A stretch of 64,000 nucleotides of DNA from UMGS1387 sp045541355 (GCA_045541355.1 JAZQIW010000032.1:1-64000); one strand, 5' to 3'; numbered from the stretch's first letter, positions 43,729 through 53,590 are shown. A program made the numbers and translations. Notes: generated from the sequence alone by a model not told the origin.

Positions 43729-46663
43729 ATTTTAAGAACAAACCAATTTCAGAGAAGGAATAGGTGTTGTCATCCCAAGACTTTTGAATATCGTAATTTG
43801 ACCATATACGCGAGCTTTTGAAGAACGAATGTGGTGCTACAAATTTCTTGTTTTCTCCAAGATGGTGAGGACCCAACATATTTCTGAACGAGGTTGTAAA
43901 TTCGACCTCGATAGTGTTTTCTCCTTCAACAAGAAGCGATGAAAGATCAACAGTATAGGGTGCCCAGTACATTGGTTTTGTTTTATTGCCGTTAACACGA
44001 ATCTTTGTTACGACTGCACAAAGCTTTAAAAACTCCAAACATCTGTTATAAATCTCATCCTGCGTAAGCGTAAAGCTCTTTTTTAGAGTCATGCTGCCAC
44101 AGAAAAACGGATATCCCTGCGGTGCAATATCTCCATCGCTTATATTAAATCGTTTTTTTGTTAAAGAAAAGCTTCCGCTTGTTTTAATGCCGTTTGTGTC
44201 ACATTTTTTGTAGTCTTCGGAACAGTTGACGCAAAACTCACCGATAAGGTATATAGATTCTATTTCCATATCATAATACAGCTTGTTTTTGACAGATTCA
44301 AACTGTCCGCACTTGTCCAAAGTCTCGTATACCTCTTCTGACTGTACAAAATCGCACTCAAGAGTAATGATGTTGTAGCCTATGTCAAAGAGTCCCGTAA
44401 CGTCAATAACCTTAAATGCTTTTTCTCTGTAATAGCCTGTTACTTCATTTTTTACCGGCTTTCCGTTGATGTAAATTCTGTAATTTTCAGGTCTTTCAAT
44501 GACAAGGCTCAATTTGTCAACAGGACGTATGTCAAAATTGATGTCAAAATCCATGGCAATTTTTACTTTTCGCTTTAAGTCGCAAGCAAGCTGCTGTATC
44601 TCACTGACAAACACATTCTTCCGGCAAAGCTCGCCGTCAAAGTACAAATCGCATCTGTCTAAGGTGAAAACATTGTCATCGCCTTTTACTATTTCCCATT
44701 CACCGTAAAGCTTATCGTTGATGGATATTTGTTTTTTGACATCTTCTGCGGCGGAGGAATACAAGCTGTCTTTTCTTACGAAGTACACAACAGAGCCGCC
44801 TTTTTCAAAAATGTGATTTATTGTCAGCACACCGTCTTTTTCAATATAAGGTATGTTTGTAACTTCACCTGTCAGATAATCAAATTTTGCAACAGATTTT
44901 CCGTGAAGCTGAATAATTGCATCGGTTTTATCCGAGAAGGTGTTTACGAGATAGTACATTTCAAAGTCGTCAAAAACTCTGTGTGCAAGCTGAATATCAA
45001 CATTATTGAAAGCCTTGTCAGTAACACGGCACAGCATAGCTTTTTGAGGCAGATGAGTGAGTATTTCTTCGGGAGTCTTTACCGATATTTTGCATAAATC
45101 CTTTATGACATCGGTTGGTTCTCCGTCGATGTATGCAGGTGTTTCTCCCACAAAAATGAGCTTACCGCCGCTTTTTTCAAATTCGCAAAGCAGCTTGTAG
45201 GTGTTGCTGTCAAGCACGTCACAAGGAGGAACAATCACAACCGAGTATGACATTTTGCCTATATTTAATCTACCGTTGTCAACACCCGCATATTTAAGCA
45301 TGATTCTGTCATCGCCGAGATGGTGGATTATTCTGTGTGCATCAAGTGTTTTCAGAACCTCGGATAAGCTATCCTGTAAGGCGTGAATTCTTTCGACAGA
45401 ATCTTTTGCATTATGAATCCATGCGCTTGAAATCGGATGGAGAACAAGGCACTCGCAGCTTATATCACCTTCAGAAAGAAGCAATCCCATGCGCGATGCA
45501 AAATCATTAAAATCGTTATAATCATCCCACCAGGGGTTCTGATAGAAATGACCGGCAGGATAGTCGCGTTTTCTTATACCTTCAAGAGAATAGCCTGCAA
45601 GGTGCTGGCAGAGCAGGTTTACACCCTTTACCATCTGCCACTCGTACAGGTGCTTCATTTCCTCAAAGCTGACATCCCATCCGCAGCAGGCAAAGCTCTC
45701 GGTAAGTATCTGCTTTTTACCAAGCTGTGCACATACTGAGCCTACCTGACTGTTTAACAGCCACCTGTCTTTTTCAAGACCGAGCTTATCAACACCGGGA
45801 ATATGAAAATACTCATAGTTGGGCATAACCGCACCGTTGCATTCAAGCTGAGAGTTCAGCGTTTCTTCACATACCATATGACCTGTGAGTTTTACTCCGT
45901 TGTTTTCGCACCAGGTGTAAATCCTGCCCAAGAAATTTTCACTGAAAAGACGTGTCACAAGCTTCCAGAATCTGAAACGAGTTTTTTTGCAGGTATCTGT
46001 TTCACAAAAAAGGTCATAGAGAAGGGGAAGGAGAGGTTCTCCGTATTCCTTGATGTACTCATCGTTTAAGATGAAAGACCAAGGAATGCCATCTCTGGAC
46101 ATTTGCGGCTCATCAGTAAAGAAGCCGTCCATTTTTGCAAAATCCTCGCCAAGAGCACTTTTATACTTTTCATGTGTGGATTTGATAAATTCATCTGCAA
46201 CCTTTGCGTCAAGTACATCTACATAGAAAGGGTTGATATCATAGTAGAAATGAGCAATTCTTCCGTCGTCGAGCTTGTTGTTGCAGATAGTTGCTTCATC
46301 AGATATTGCATCCTCGGTAATTTCCATACGAAGATATTTCTGCTGATATTCAACGCCGAGATTGGAAACTTTATCGGAACCGAAACCGCTTGGCCAACCG
46401 TTTTCATCATATCCCCAGGCGTGCATATCGTGTTTGTCACCCTCATCAATTGCAGCTCTTACATTGTCCATCCAATCTTTTCCGAGATATTCGGTAGTAA
46501 GACCGCCTCGAGCGTGCATGAAGAAACCGCCCATGCCGACCTTGTTCATTTCATTTATCTGCCATCTTGTTTCATCTGTTTTAAGCTCCGAGTTCCAAGA
46601 CCAAAAGGGAACGGGTCTGTATTTTGAAGGAGGATTTTTTAACTGTTTAATTATGTTATTCAT
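43727..46663 (-). CDS. GH106-like glycoside hydrolase (alpha-L-rhamnosidase type)
   Basis: A 978-aa protein with the GH106-type N-terminal signature: PFWSWN near residue 18, Q-I-x2-M then GGFFMHARGGL, and W-x-YDENGWPSGF near 85. The (beta/alpha)8 core is followed by GH2-like beta domains. It would release rhamnose from pectin or host/bacterial glycans; the substrate is inferred. There is no signal peptide. The ATG at 46663 is chosen because the alternative GTG at 46672 lies inside the AAGGTG ribosome-binding site. A terminator stands only about 10 bases upstream of that site. Confidence 0.75.
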   Translation of the reverse strand: MNNIIKQLKNPPSKYRPVPFWSWNSELKTDETRWQINEMNKVGMGGFFMHARGGLTTEYLGKDWMDNVRAAIDEGDKHDMHAWGYDENGWPSGFGSDKVSNLGVEYQQKYLRMEITEDAISDEATICNNKLDDGRIAHFYYDINPFYVDVLDAKVADEFIKSTHEKYKSALGEDFAKMDGFFTDEPQMSRDGIPWSFILNDEYIKEYGEPLLPLLYDLFCETDTCKKTRFRFWKLVTRLFSENFLGRIYTWCENNGVKLTGHMVCEETLNSQLECNGAVMPNYEYFHIPGVDKLGLEKDRWLLNSQVGSVCAQLGKKQILTESFACCGWDVSFEEMKHLYEWQMVKGVNLLCQHLAGYSLEGIRKRDYPAGHFYQNPWWDDYNDFNDFASRMGLLLSEGDISCECLVLHPISSAWIHNAKDSVERIHALQDSLSEVLKTLDAHRIIHHLGDDRIMLKYAGVDNGRLNIGKMSYSVVIVPPCDVLDSNTYKLLCEFEKSGGKLIFVGETPAYIDGEPTDVIKDLCKISVKTPEEILTHLPQKAMLCRVTDKAFNNVDIQLAHRVFDDFEMYYLVNTFSDKTDAIIQLHGKSVAKFDYLTGEVTNIPYIEKDGVLTINHIFEKGGSVVYFVRKDSLYSSAAEDVKKQISINDKLYGEWEIVKGDDNVFTLDRCDLYFDGELCRKNVFVSEIQQLACDLKRKVKIAMDFDINFDIRPVDKLSLVIERPENYRIYINGKPVKNEVTGYYREKAFKVIDVTGLFDIGYNIITLECDFVQSEEVYETLDKCGQFESVKNKLYYDMEIESIYLIGEFCVNCSEDYKKCDTNGIKTSGSFSLTKKRFNISDGDIAPQGYPFFCGSMTLKKSFTLTQDEIYNRCLEFLKLCAVVTKIRVNGNKTKPMYWAPYTVDLSSLLVEGENTIEVEFTTSFRNMLGPHHLGENKKFVAPHSFFKSSRIWSNYDIQKSWDDNTYSFSEIGLFLK

Positions 46664-46684
46664 AATGTTCACCTTAATACTGGA

Positions 46685-46708
46685 AAAAGCCTCTTAAAAG
46701 AGGCTTTT
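46685..46708 (-). terminator. Terminator after prs, abutting the GH106-like gene
   Basis: On the minus strand AAAAGCCTCT pairs with AGAGGCTTTT around four bases, running into a T-rich end. There is almost no room for a promoter before the next gene. Confidence 0.8.
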
Positions 46709-46713
46709 AAAAT

Positions 46714-47844
46714 TTAGATTTTTTCAGGAAGCTCAATGCCGTATTTGTCGCAGAGAGCGTGCATTTTCTTAATGGGGTCCATAAGAGCACTTACAGACTT
46801 GTTGATATTAACCGCTTCAATGTAGTAAGCAGCATACTTTAAAACATTAACTTCCTTGAACCATTCGCGAGAAAGTGCGTTGTCGGAATTATAAACTGCA
46901 TTTGTTGCATAAATTCTGTCAAACATGTTTCTGTTGTAATAGTCATCGACAAGATCAAAACCGTTGCAGAAAAGACCAAATGAGAAGAAACCGAATATTC
47001 TCTTTGCACCCATGCCCTTAAGCTTATCGAGTATATGAAGGAATGAGTCGCCTGAGGAAAGAATATCGTCAACAACAATAATATCCTTACCTGTAACATC
47101 GTCACCGAGATACTCATGAGCAACAATGGGATTTCTTCCGTCTTTAACAACTGTGTAGTCACGGCGCTTGTAGAACATGGCAAGAGGAAGACCCAGAACA
47201 GAGGAATAGTACATACCTCTGCCGAGAGCACCCTCGTCAGGAGAAACAATAACTGTGTTCTTGATATCTATGTCAGTCTCATTTGCCATAAACGCTTTGA
47301 ACATCTGGTATGTAGGCATAAGGTTATCAAAACCTTCAAGGGGAATGGCGTTTCTTACTCTGTCGTCGTGTGCATCAAATGTCATGATGTTCTGTACGCC
47401 AAGCTGAACAAGCTCGTGCAACATGAAAGCACAGTCAAGAGATTCTCTTGCAGTTCTTCTGTGCTGACGGCTCTCATAAAGCATGGGCATGATAACAGAG
47501 ATTCTGGCTGCCTTACCGCTGACAGCGGAAATTATTCTCTTGATATCGCAAAAATGGTCATCCGGACTCATGGGAACTTCCATACCGTACATTTTGTAGG
47601 TTTCACTGTAATTAAAACAATCAGCAACGATAAAAACATCCTTACCTCTTACAGACTCACCGAGCATACATTTGGCTTCACCTGTTCCAAATCTCGAATA
47701 GCTTGTTTTAATAATGTAGTCAGGGTTTTCCTCTCTTCGCCAATCACCGATATACTTTTCAATTCTTTTGAGCATTTTTTCGGTGCCTCTCGTACCGATA
47801 AGGGCAAGTTGATTAAGGGCAACTTCCTTTGATAAATCCTGCAT
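46714..47844 (-). CDS. prs: Divergent ribose-phosphate pyrophosphokinase
   Basis: Makes PRPP from ribose-5-phosphate and ATP. At 376 aa it is longer than the usual approximately 315. The family landmarks are recognisable: ESVRGKDVF (about 62), the ATP-loop RQHRR (about 128), FDAHDD (about 160) and the PRPP loop VVDDILSSGDS (about 258). The PRPP loop differs from the usual DDxxxTGGT form. AGGAGG precedes the ATG. It has a consensus promoter, so high expression is likely. Confidence 0.85.
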   Translation of the reverse strand: MQDLSKEVALNQLALIGTRGTEKMLKRIEKYIGDWRREENPDYIIKTSYSRFGTGEAKCMLGESVRGKDVFIVADCFNYSETYKMYGMEVPMSPDDHFCDIKRIISAVSGKAARISVIMPMLYESRQHRRTARESLDCAFMLHELVQLGVQNIMTFDAHDDRVRNAIPLEGFDNLMPTYQMFKAFMANETDIDIKNTVIVSPDEGALGRGMYYSSVLGLPLAMFYKRRDYTVVKDGRNPIVAHEYLGDDVTGKDIIVVDDILSSGDSFLHILDKLKGMGAKRIFGFFSFGLFCNGFDLVDDYYNRNMFDRIYATNAVYNSDNALSREWFKEVNVLKYAAYYIEAVNINKSVSALMDPIKKMHALCDKYGIELPEKI

Positions 47845-47892
47845 AATTGTCCTCCTGAGATGCTAATTTCAGTATATTTAATTGATATTAAA

Positions 47893-47921
47893 ATTATAGC
47901 ATTTATATTATTTTGTGTCAA
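47893..47921 (-). promoter_or_regulatory. Full-consensus promoter of prs
   Basis: Minus strand TTGACA (47921-47916), 17-base spacer, TATAAT (47898-47893) with an extended -10 TG. Perfect at all scored positions. Confidence 0.92.
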
Positions 47922-47950
47922 TATAAAACGCAACCATTTTCAACAAAAAA

Positions 47951-49621
47951 TTACAATGTTTTACTCTCAATTAATTCCCTTGCATTTTTCATCGCTGCTT
48001 CTGTTATATTAATCCCGGCAATAATTCTTGCGGTTTCTTCAACCCTCTCGTCTTTGTCGAGCAATGCTACGGAAGTCACTGTTCTGTCATCTTCAGCGTG
48101 CTTTGACACAAGATAATGGTCGTGTGCAACGGAACAAATCTGTGCAGAATGGGTTACACATAAAACCTGAGAAACACTTGCGATTTCTTTAAGCATGAGA
48201 CCGATTTTTCTTGATGTCTTACCGGAAATTCCCGTGTCAACTTCATCAAAAATCAGCGTATTAACATCATCCTTTTCGGCAAGCACACTCTTGATTGCCA
48301 GCATTATTCGCGAAAGCTCGCCGCCTGATGCTGTCTTTGAAAGGGGAGAGTAGCCTTCTCCGGAGTTTGTCATTATAAAGAATTCGATGTCGTCAGAGCC
48401 ATCTTTGGAATATGCTTTTTCACTTATAGAAACCTTGAATTTAACATTCTGCATATCAAGATATTTAAGCTGTTTTTCGACATTCAGCTTAAGCGAATCG
48501 GCGGCAGATGTTCTGCTTTCGGTTAGCTTCATGCCCGCATTTTTCAGTCTTGTACCGCACTCCTTTAGTTTTTCGCGCAGCTTTTCAGAGTGCCTGTCAA
48601 AATTTTCAAGCTCATCAAGTTCTCTTTTTGCCTTATCAAGAAAAAGAATCACCTGTTCAACATCATATCCGTATTTTCTTTTAGCTTTTGAAATGTCATC
48701 AAGCCTGTTTTCAATTCTGTCAAGCATCGCTGAAGGGTTTTCATATTCGCCCCCGGCACTATCAGTTACAGTCTCGGAAATATCAATAAGCGTGCTCTTG
48801 ATGTCTGTAAGAGTATCGACAAAAGAAGTATACTCATCCGAAATCTTTGAGAGCGCTCTCAGAGCTTCAACAGCCCTGTCAATACTGTCACACGCCGAGT
48901 ATCCCGAGGAGCCGTATAAGCTTTCTGAAACAATTCCTGAATTTTTTGAAAGCTTTTCAAGGTTGAGAAGTCTCTTTTTATCTTCGATTAATTTTTCTTC
49001 TTCTCCGGCTGTAAGCTTTAAGGAAGAAATATCTTTTATCTGGAACCTTAGCATTTCAATGCGTCTCAGCTTTTCGGATTCATCGAGGCTTATTGAATCA
49101 AGTTCCTTTTTTATGTTGCAATACTCGGTAAAGGTTTCTGTATAATGCGAATAAGCATCACCGTTTTCAGCATATAAATCAAGCAGCTTTCTGTGCTTTT
49201 CTTTAATCATAAGCTCCTGATTATCGTGCTGTCCGTGGATGTTTATAAGAAGGGGACTTATTTCTTTTAAAACACTCAAGGATATTGCCTTACCGTTAAT
49301 TCTGACCGTACCTTTTCCATCAAGACGAACTGTTCTTGAAATATAAAGCATACCTTCCTCGTCTACATTTACACCGAGAACGCAGCATTTATCCTCAGCT
49401 CTTTTACCGATATCGGAAAACACACCTTCAACGCAAGCATATTCTTCGCCGTTTCTTATTAATTCTTTGGAAACTTTACCGCCGCACAGCATACCTATTG
49501 AATCGACAATAATACTTTTACCTGCACCGGTCTCACCCGTAAAAGCAGAAAAGTTATTGCCTAAATCAATATCCAGTTTTTTAATTAGTGCTATATTTTC
49601 AATATGAATAGATTGCAGCAT
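47951..49621 (-). CDS. recN: DNA repair protein RecN
   Basis: An SMC-like ATPase for double-strand break repair. The 556-aa protein has Walker A GETGAGKS (about 29-36), two long coiled-coil stretches, an ABC signature ASGGELSR (about 432) and Walker B LIFDEVDTG (about 460). Last gene of the tlyA-nadK-argR-recN cluster; no terminator is visible after it, so some transcripts may run into prs. Confidence 0.95.
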   Translation of the reverse strand: MLQSIHIENIALIKKLDIDLGNNFSAFTGETGAGKSIIVDSIGMLCGGKVSKELIRNGEEYACVEGVFSDIGKRAEDKCCVLGVNVDEEGMLYISRTVRLDGKGTVRINGKAISLSVLKEISPLLINIHGQHDNQELMIKEKHRKLLDLYAENGDAYSHYTETFTEYCNIKKELDSISLDESEKLRRIEMLRFQIKDISSLKLTAGEEEKLIEDKKRLLNLEKLSKNSGIVSESLYGSSGYSACDSIDRAVEALRALSKISDEYTSFVDTLTDIKSTLIDISETVTDSAGGEYENPSAMLDRIENRLDDISKAKRKYGYDVEQVILFLDKAKRELDELENFDRHSEKLREKLKECGTRLKNAGMKLTESRTSAADSLKLNVEKQLKYLDMQNVKFKVSISEKAYSKDGSDDIEFFIMTNSGEGYSPLSKTASGGELSRIMLAIKSVLAEKDDVNTLIFDEVDTGISGKTSRKIGLMLKEIASVSQVLCVTHSAQICSVAHDHYLVSKHAEDDRTVTSVALLDKDERVEETARIIAGINITEAAMKNARELIESKTL

Positions 49622-49639
49622 ATCTTCACTTCCGATTAC

Positions 49640-50110
49640 TTACGATTTGATGCTCTTTGAAAGCTTTTTTGCAAAATCCTTACCGTCATCCTCGCTTGCC
49701 ATGACAATAATAACAGTATCATCGCCTGCAACAGAGCCTATAAGTGTAGGTATATCAAGGGCATCAATGACAGCGCCTGCGCCCTGAGCCATACCCGCAT
49801 AGGTTTTGAGAACAACAATGTTAGAGGCACATCTTACGCTGATTACGGTTTCCGAGAGTATGTTTTTAAATCTGTTGCCGAGCCTTGTATCAATTTCACC
49901 TGCAAGGTTGTTTGCTGCATACTTATATTTGGCACCTGTATCCGAGCCTGTATTTACTTTTATAAGATGCAGCTCTTTGATATCTCTTGAAACGGTAGCC
50001 TGTGTTGCGCTGAAGCCGTTCTTCTCAAGAAGCCGGGTAAGCTCCTCCTGCGTCTCAATATCATAGCTGTCTATCAGTTCAAGTATTTTCTTTTGTCTTT
50101 GGTTTTTCAT
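49640..50110 (-). CDS. argR: Arginine repressor ArgR/AhrC
   Basis: A 156-aa arginine-responsive regulator. It has an N-terminal winged helix (about 1-70, with SQEELTRLL-like and TQATVSRDI motifs) and a C-terminal hexamerisation/arginine-binding domain with GSVAGDDTVII (about 125). No arginine genes are in the window. Confidence 0.94.
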   Translation of the reverse strand: MKNQRQKKILELIDSYDIETQEELTRLLEKNGFSATQATVSRDIKELHLIKVNTGSDTGAKYKYAANNLAGEIDTRLGNRFKNILSETVISVRCASNIVVLKTYAGMAQGAGAVIDALDIPTLIGSVAGDDTVIIVMASEDDGKDFAKKLSKSIKS

Positions 50111-50121
50111 GCTTTACCTCA

Positions 50122-51051
50122 TTAAACATTGTTGGCAAGACTCATTTTTTCATTGAGTCTTGAATAAAAATCCGTGTCTTTAAGTCTAATAAGCTTTGTG
50201 ACACAGGGTGCTTTTGTAATTCTGATAATGTCACCGTCGTAAATTGATTTATTGGCTTTACCGTCAATTGTGCAGAACGCCTCATTAAGCTTGTCTGCCT
50301 TAAATTCAACCTCAATTACCGAACTTCCCGAGAACACAACCGCACCGCTGTTAAGGCACATATAAGGACATACGGGTACAGCGCATATACAGTCAAGCTC
50401 AGGGTCGATTATGGGACCGCCTGCGGACATACAGTAGGCAGTAGAGCCTGTCGGTGTTGAAATAACGATACCGTCTGCTCTGTAAGATATTATTCTTTTG
50501 CCGTTACAATTGAGATTTAAACCTGCCATTCTGGATACGGCACCCTTGGAAATTACGATTTCGTTGAGGGCTTGAGCAGTGTAAATAATTTGATTTGAAC
50601 GAACTATTTCACATTTCAGCATCATTCTTGTATCAATGGTTACACCTTCGACGTTTTCGATCTGAGAGGCGTTTTCCACCTTCAGAAGCTTGTCAAGAAG
50701 CTCTATTTCACTCACTTCGAGCTCTGCAAGATAACCAACCCGTCCCATGTTCATGCCGATTATGTAAGCACCGCCCTGTGATGCACGTTTAGCTATTTTT
50801 ATGATTGTTCCGTCTCCTCCGAAAACAATGCAGATATCCGCCTTTTTAAACGCCGCATATTCTGGTATATATTCAATGTTAAAGGGCGCAAGTATGGTGT
50901 CTGATAGGGGAGGGTTGTCAAAATAAGGTCTCTTGAAAATGTCGGACATGATAACCTTCACATCATATTTTGCAAGAAAATCAAGAAGCTTTCGCGTGTT
51001 GGCAAGCTCCTTATCCTTATTTGGATTAACATTAATCATTATTTTCAGCAT
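50122..51051 (-). CDS. nadK: NAD kinase
   Basis: Phosphorylates NAD to NADP. The 309-aa protein has the GGDGT motif (about 78), an NE motif in ALNEIVISKG (about 165) and a conserved GSTAYCMSAGGPI stretch (about 205). It lies 11 bases before argR. Confidence 0.94.
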   Translation of the reverse strand: MLKIMINVNPNKDKELANTRKLLDFLAKYDVKVIMSDIFKRPYFDNPPLSDTILAPFNIEYIPEYAAFKKADICIVFGGDGTIIKIAKRASQGGAYIIGMNMGRVGYLAELEVSEIELLDKLLKVENASQIENVEGVTIDTRMMLKCEIVRSNQIIYTAQALNEIVISKGAVSRMAGLNLNCNGKRIISYRADGIVISTPTGSTAYCMSAGGPIIDPELDCICAVPVCPYMCLNSGAVVFSGSSVIEVEFKADKLNEAFCTIDGKANKSIYDGDIIRITKAPCVTKLIRLKDTDFYSRLNEKMSLANNV

Positions 51052-51120
51052 ATTACCTCTCCAAATCCGTTTATTGTATATATTCTAACATAAGCTGTAT
51101 AAATATTCAATAGAATTTAA

Positions 51121-51852
51121 TTATTTTACTCTCATATACATTAAAAATTCTTTGTTTCCGTCACCGCCGGTTATCGGTGAGTCACAGACACCCAAAACTT
51201 CAAACCCAAACTCTTCTGCAAAGGCAACAATGTCGGAAACAACCTTTTTTCTGATTTTATCATCCTTTACAATACCTTTTTTGCCAATTGCGCCTCGGCC
51301 CGCTTCAAACTGCGGCTTTATAAGAGTAATAACCTCGGAATTTTTTCTGCAAATTCTCATAATAGCAGGGTAGAGCAGCTTCTGTGAAATAAAGGATACA
51401 TCCATAACAACAATGTCAGCGTGTTTTCCGTCAAGCACTTCGGTTGTCATGTTTCTTGCATTAAAACCTTCTATGTTAATTACTTTATCGTTGTTCTTCA
51501 GCTTGTCTGCGAGCTGACCCGTTCCTGAGTCAATTGCATAAACGCACGCAGCACCGCAATTTAACAGACACTCGGTAAAGCCGCCGGTAGATGCGCCGAT
51601 ATCGACACAAACTTTTCCGTTTACGGTAACTGAAAACGTTTTTAATGCGTATTCAAGCTTATGACCTCCTCGACCTACAAACTCGGTTTGAGTTGACTTT
51701 TCAACATAAACCTTATCTGTGTCATGTATGTCATGAGAAGGCTTTGTTATTACCTCGCCGTTAACTTTTACTCTTTTTTCGGAAATAACCGACTGTGCCT
51801 TGCTTCTGCTTGAACAAAAGCCGTTTTCAAATAAAAATATGTCAAGTCTCAT
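51121..51852 (-). CDS. tlyA: TlyA-family rRNA 2'-O-methyltransferase
   Basis: A 243-aa protein: S4 domain at the N-terminus (MRLDIFLFENG, then VNG) and a FtsJ-like methyltransferase with DIGASTGGFT (about 85). Homologues methylate 16S and 23S rRNA cytidines or act as hemolysin-like proteins. First gene of the four-gene cluster; the following gap is 69 bases. Confidence 0.9.
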   Translation of the reverse strand: MRLDIFLFENGFCSSRSKAQSVISEKRVKVNGEVITKPSHDIHDTDKVYVEKSTQTEFVGRGGHKLEYALKTFSVTVNGKVCVDIGASTGGFTECLLNCGAACVYAIDSGTGQLADKLKNNDKVINIEGFNARNMTTEVLDGKHADIVVMDVSFISQKLLYPAIMRICRKNSEVITLIKPQFEAGRGAIGKKGIVKDDKIRKKVVSDIVAFAEEFGFEVLGVCDSPITGGDGNKEFLMYMRVK

Positions 51853-51884
51853 GAAGCTTTAGCCCTCCAAATGTTTATATAGAT

Positions 51885-51913
51885 ATTATAAAATCAAAGT
51901 ATATGTTTGTCAA
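51885..51913 (-). promoter_or_regulatory. Full-consensus promoter of the tlyA cluster
   Basis: Minus strand TTGACA (51913-51908), 17-base spacer, TATAAT (51890-51885). Confidence 0.9.
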
Positions 51914-51948
51914 CGAAAAAACAATTTTAAATTTATTGAGAAAAACTA

Positions 51949-51977
51949 TTGCAAATTATAAATAAATTTAGTACAAT
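51949..51977 (+). promoter_or_regulatory. Promoter of upp
   Basis: TTGCAA (51949-51954), 17-base spacer, TACAAT (51972-51977); no TG element. Confidence 0.75.
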
Positions 51978-52008
51978 AATGGGGAAGAATAAAGAAAGGA
52001 TGAATATC

Positions 52009-52641
52009 ATGGAAAATCAGGTAACAATTTTCGACCATCCGCTTATAACCCACAAAATTTCTATTCTAAGGGATGTAAACACCGGCAGTAAACAGTTCAG
52101 AGAGCTTGTTGAAGAAATAGCAATGCTCATGGCATATGAAGCTCTCAGAGACCTTCCCACAGAATATGTGGAGATTAAAACTCCCATTACAACTACAAAA
52201 GCTAAAATGCTTTCAGGTAAAAAGCTTGCAATTGTTCCCATTCTCAGAGCAGGACTTGGAATGGTTGAGGGTATTCTCGCACTCATTCCTTCTGCAAAAA
52301 TCGGACATATTGGCCTTTACAGAGACGAAACTACACTCGAACCTCAGGAATACTACTGCAAGCTTCCCGAGGACATCGCAAACAGACTTGTTATTGTGCT
52401 TGACCCCATGCTTGCAACAGGCGGTTCAGGTGCTGCTGCTGTTGATTTCATTAAGAAGCGCGGTTGTAAGAATATTAAGTTTATGTCTATAATCGCTGCT
52501 CCCGAAGGTATTAAGCGTCTTACCGAGGCACATCCCGATATTAAGCTTTATTGTGGATGCCTTGATGAAAAACTCAATGAAAACGGTTATATTGTTCCCG
52601 GTCTCGGCGATGCCGGCGACAGAATTTTCGGCACAAAGTAA
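52009..52641 (+). CDS. upp: Uracil phosphoribosyltransferase
   Basis: Pyrimidine salvage: uracil + PRPP to UMP. The 210-aa protein starts at 52009, giving the canonical length; AAAGGA is upstream, and an in-frame upstream start at 51949 would fall in the promoter. The PRPP loop LDPMLATGGS (about 130) and C-terminal GDAGDR are intact. Monocistronic. Confidence 0.95.
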   Translation: MENQVTIFDHPLITHKISILRDVNTGSKQFRELVEEIAMLMAYEALRDLPTEYVEIKTPITTTKAKMLSGKKLAIVPILRAGLGMVEGILALIPSAKIGHIGLYRDETTLEPQEYYCKLPEDIANRLVIVLDPMLATGGSGAAAVDFIKKRGCKNIKFMSIIAAPEGIKRLTEAHPDIKLYCGCLDEKLNENGYIVPGLGDAGDRIFGTK

Positions 52642-52656
52642 TTCTTATATTAAATT

Positions 52657-52687
52657 ACGGTATAGCGTTCTGCTATACCGTTTTTTT
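52657..52687. terminator. Bidirectional terminator after upp
   Basis: ACGGTATAGC pairs with GCTATACCGT around GTTCT, with a T-run on the plus strand. It sits between convergent genes. Confidence 0.88.
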
Positions 52688-53564
52688 ATTTTCTGAACCA
52701 CAGCAATTTATTGTTCTCAATACAGGTATCAATTTTATCTTGAGCTTTAAGATATGTAAGATATGATTTCAAGGTACTTCCGACAAGAACATTCTGCTCA
52801 TGAGTCATTGCAAGATCGTAATGCGAAAACAAAAGTGCCAAAAGTTCCTCGAAGCTCTTAGGATTTTCAAGAAAAGACAGAATAACCTGATAGATTTCAA
52901 TAACCTTTTCTTTGTTTAAACTGCAAAGCTCATTTAAATTATCGCATATATCACAGTGAGAAGGAACGTATAAATCAGCTTTTATATCACAAACCAAGTC
53001 CAGTGTTTCAAGATATGCCTTGACGTCATATATAAAGGAAACGGCGTATTTTTCAATCGTTGCCTTGCTTGAAACGCAATCAGAGGCGAAAAATACGTTG
53101 TCAGGCGTTTTTATGCCAATCATTTCAAAAGAGTGTCCCGGAAGATCTATGACAGAAAGAAAATCCGGAAAAGCATCAGACGTGATATCTTCACAAAAAC
53201 TTTCACTTGCCAAAAGAAACTTGTGTCTTAGGTTGTCGTAGGGATTTGCTCCATATAAAAAGGAAGGCTCAAGAATAGGGGAGAGTGTGAAGGCTTTTTC
53301 TATACCCTTGGCAAATATCTTACAACCTGTCTTTTCTTGAAGAAAACGATTGCCGCCAATATGGTCGGCGTGAGAATGGGTGTTGATAATAGCTTTCAGT
53401 GACCAACCGTTATTGTCAAGAATTTTCAGAACTTTTTTTCCTGCATCCTTGTCGTTTCCCGAATCTATAAGAAAAGCCTCATTTTCGTTGTGAATATATA
53501 CACCGATTTTTGCAGGACAGTTGATATAATAAGTGTTGTTTCCGATCTTGTTTAATTCATACAT
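52686..53564 (-). CDS. MBL-fold metallohydrolase
   Basis: A 292-aa metallo-beta-lactamase-fold protein with the metal-binding THSHADH motif (about residue 58), a later LPGHS (about 137) and a third metal-site ASDC element (about 160). A C-terminal winged-helix-like tail follows, as in hydroxyacylglutathione-hydrolase-like or LACTB2-like proteins. The start at 53564 has GGAG nine bases upstream and gives a proper N-terminus; a longer version from 53678 has no support. Substrate unknown. Confidence 0.82.
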   Translation of the reverse strand: MYELNKIGNNTYYINCPAKIGVYIHNENEAFLIDSGNDKDAGKKVLKILDNNGWSLKAIINTHSHADHIGGNRFLQEKTGCKIFAKGIEKAFTLSPILEPSFLYGANPYDNLRHKFLLASESFCEDITSDAFPDFLSVIDLPGHSFEMIGIKTPDNVFFASDCVSSKATIEKYAVSFIYDVKAYLETLDLVCDIKADLYVPSHCDICDNLNELCSLNKEKVIEIYQVILSFLENPKSFEELLALLFSHYDLAMTHEQNVLVGSTLKSYLTYLKAQDKIDTCIENNKLLWFRK

Positions 53565-53590
53565 GATAATAAACTCCAAATAAATAATAT

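Noticed and set aside
46103..46627. 174-codon plus-strand frame
   Set aside because: Antisense to the N-terminal part of the GH106-like gene; the true strand has the family signature.
47116..47832. 238-codon plus-strand frame
   Set aside because: Antisense to prs, no ribosome-binding site or recognisable domain.
48387..49145. 252-codon plus-strand frame, Ser-rich
   Set aside because: Antisense to the recN coiled coil; Glu/Lys codons on the other strand read as Ser/Phe/Leu.
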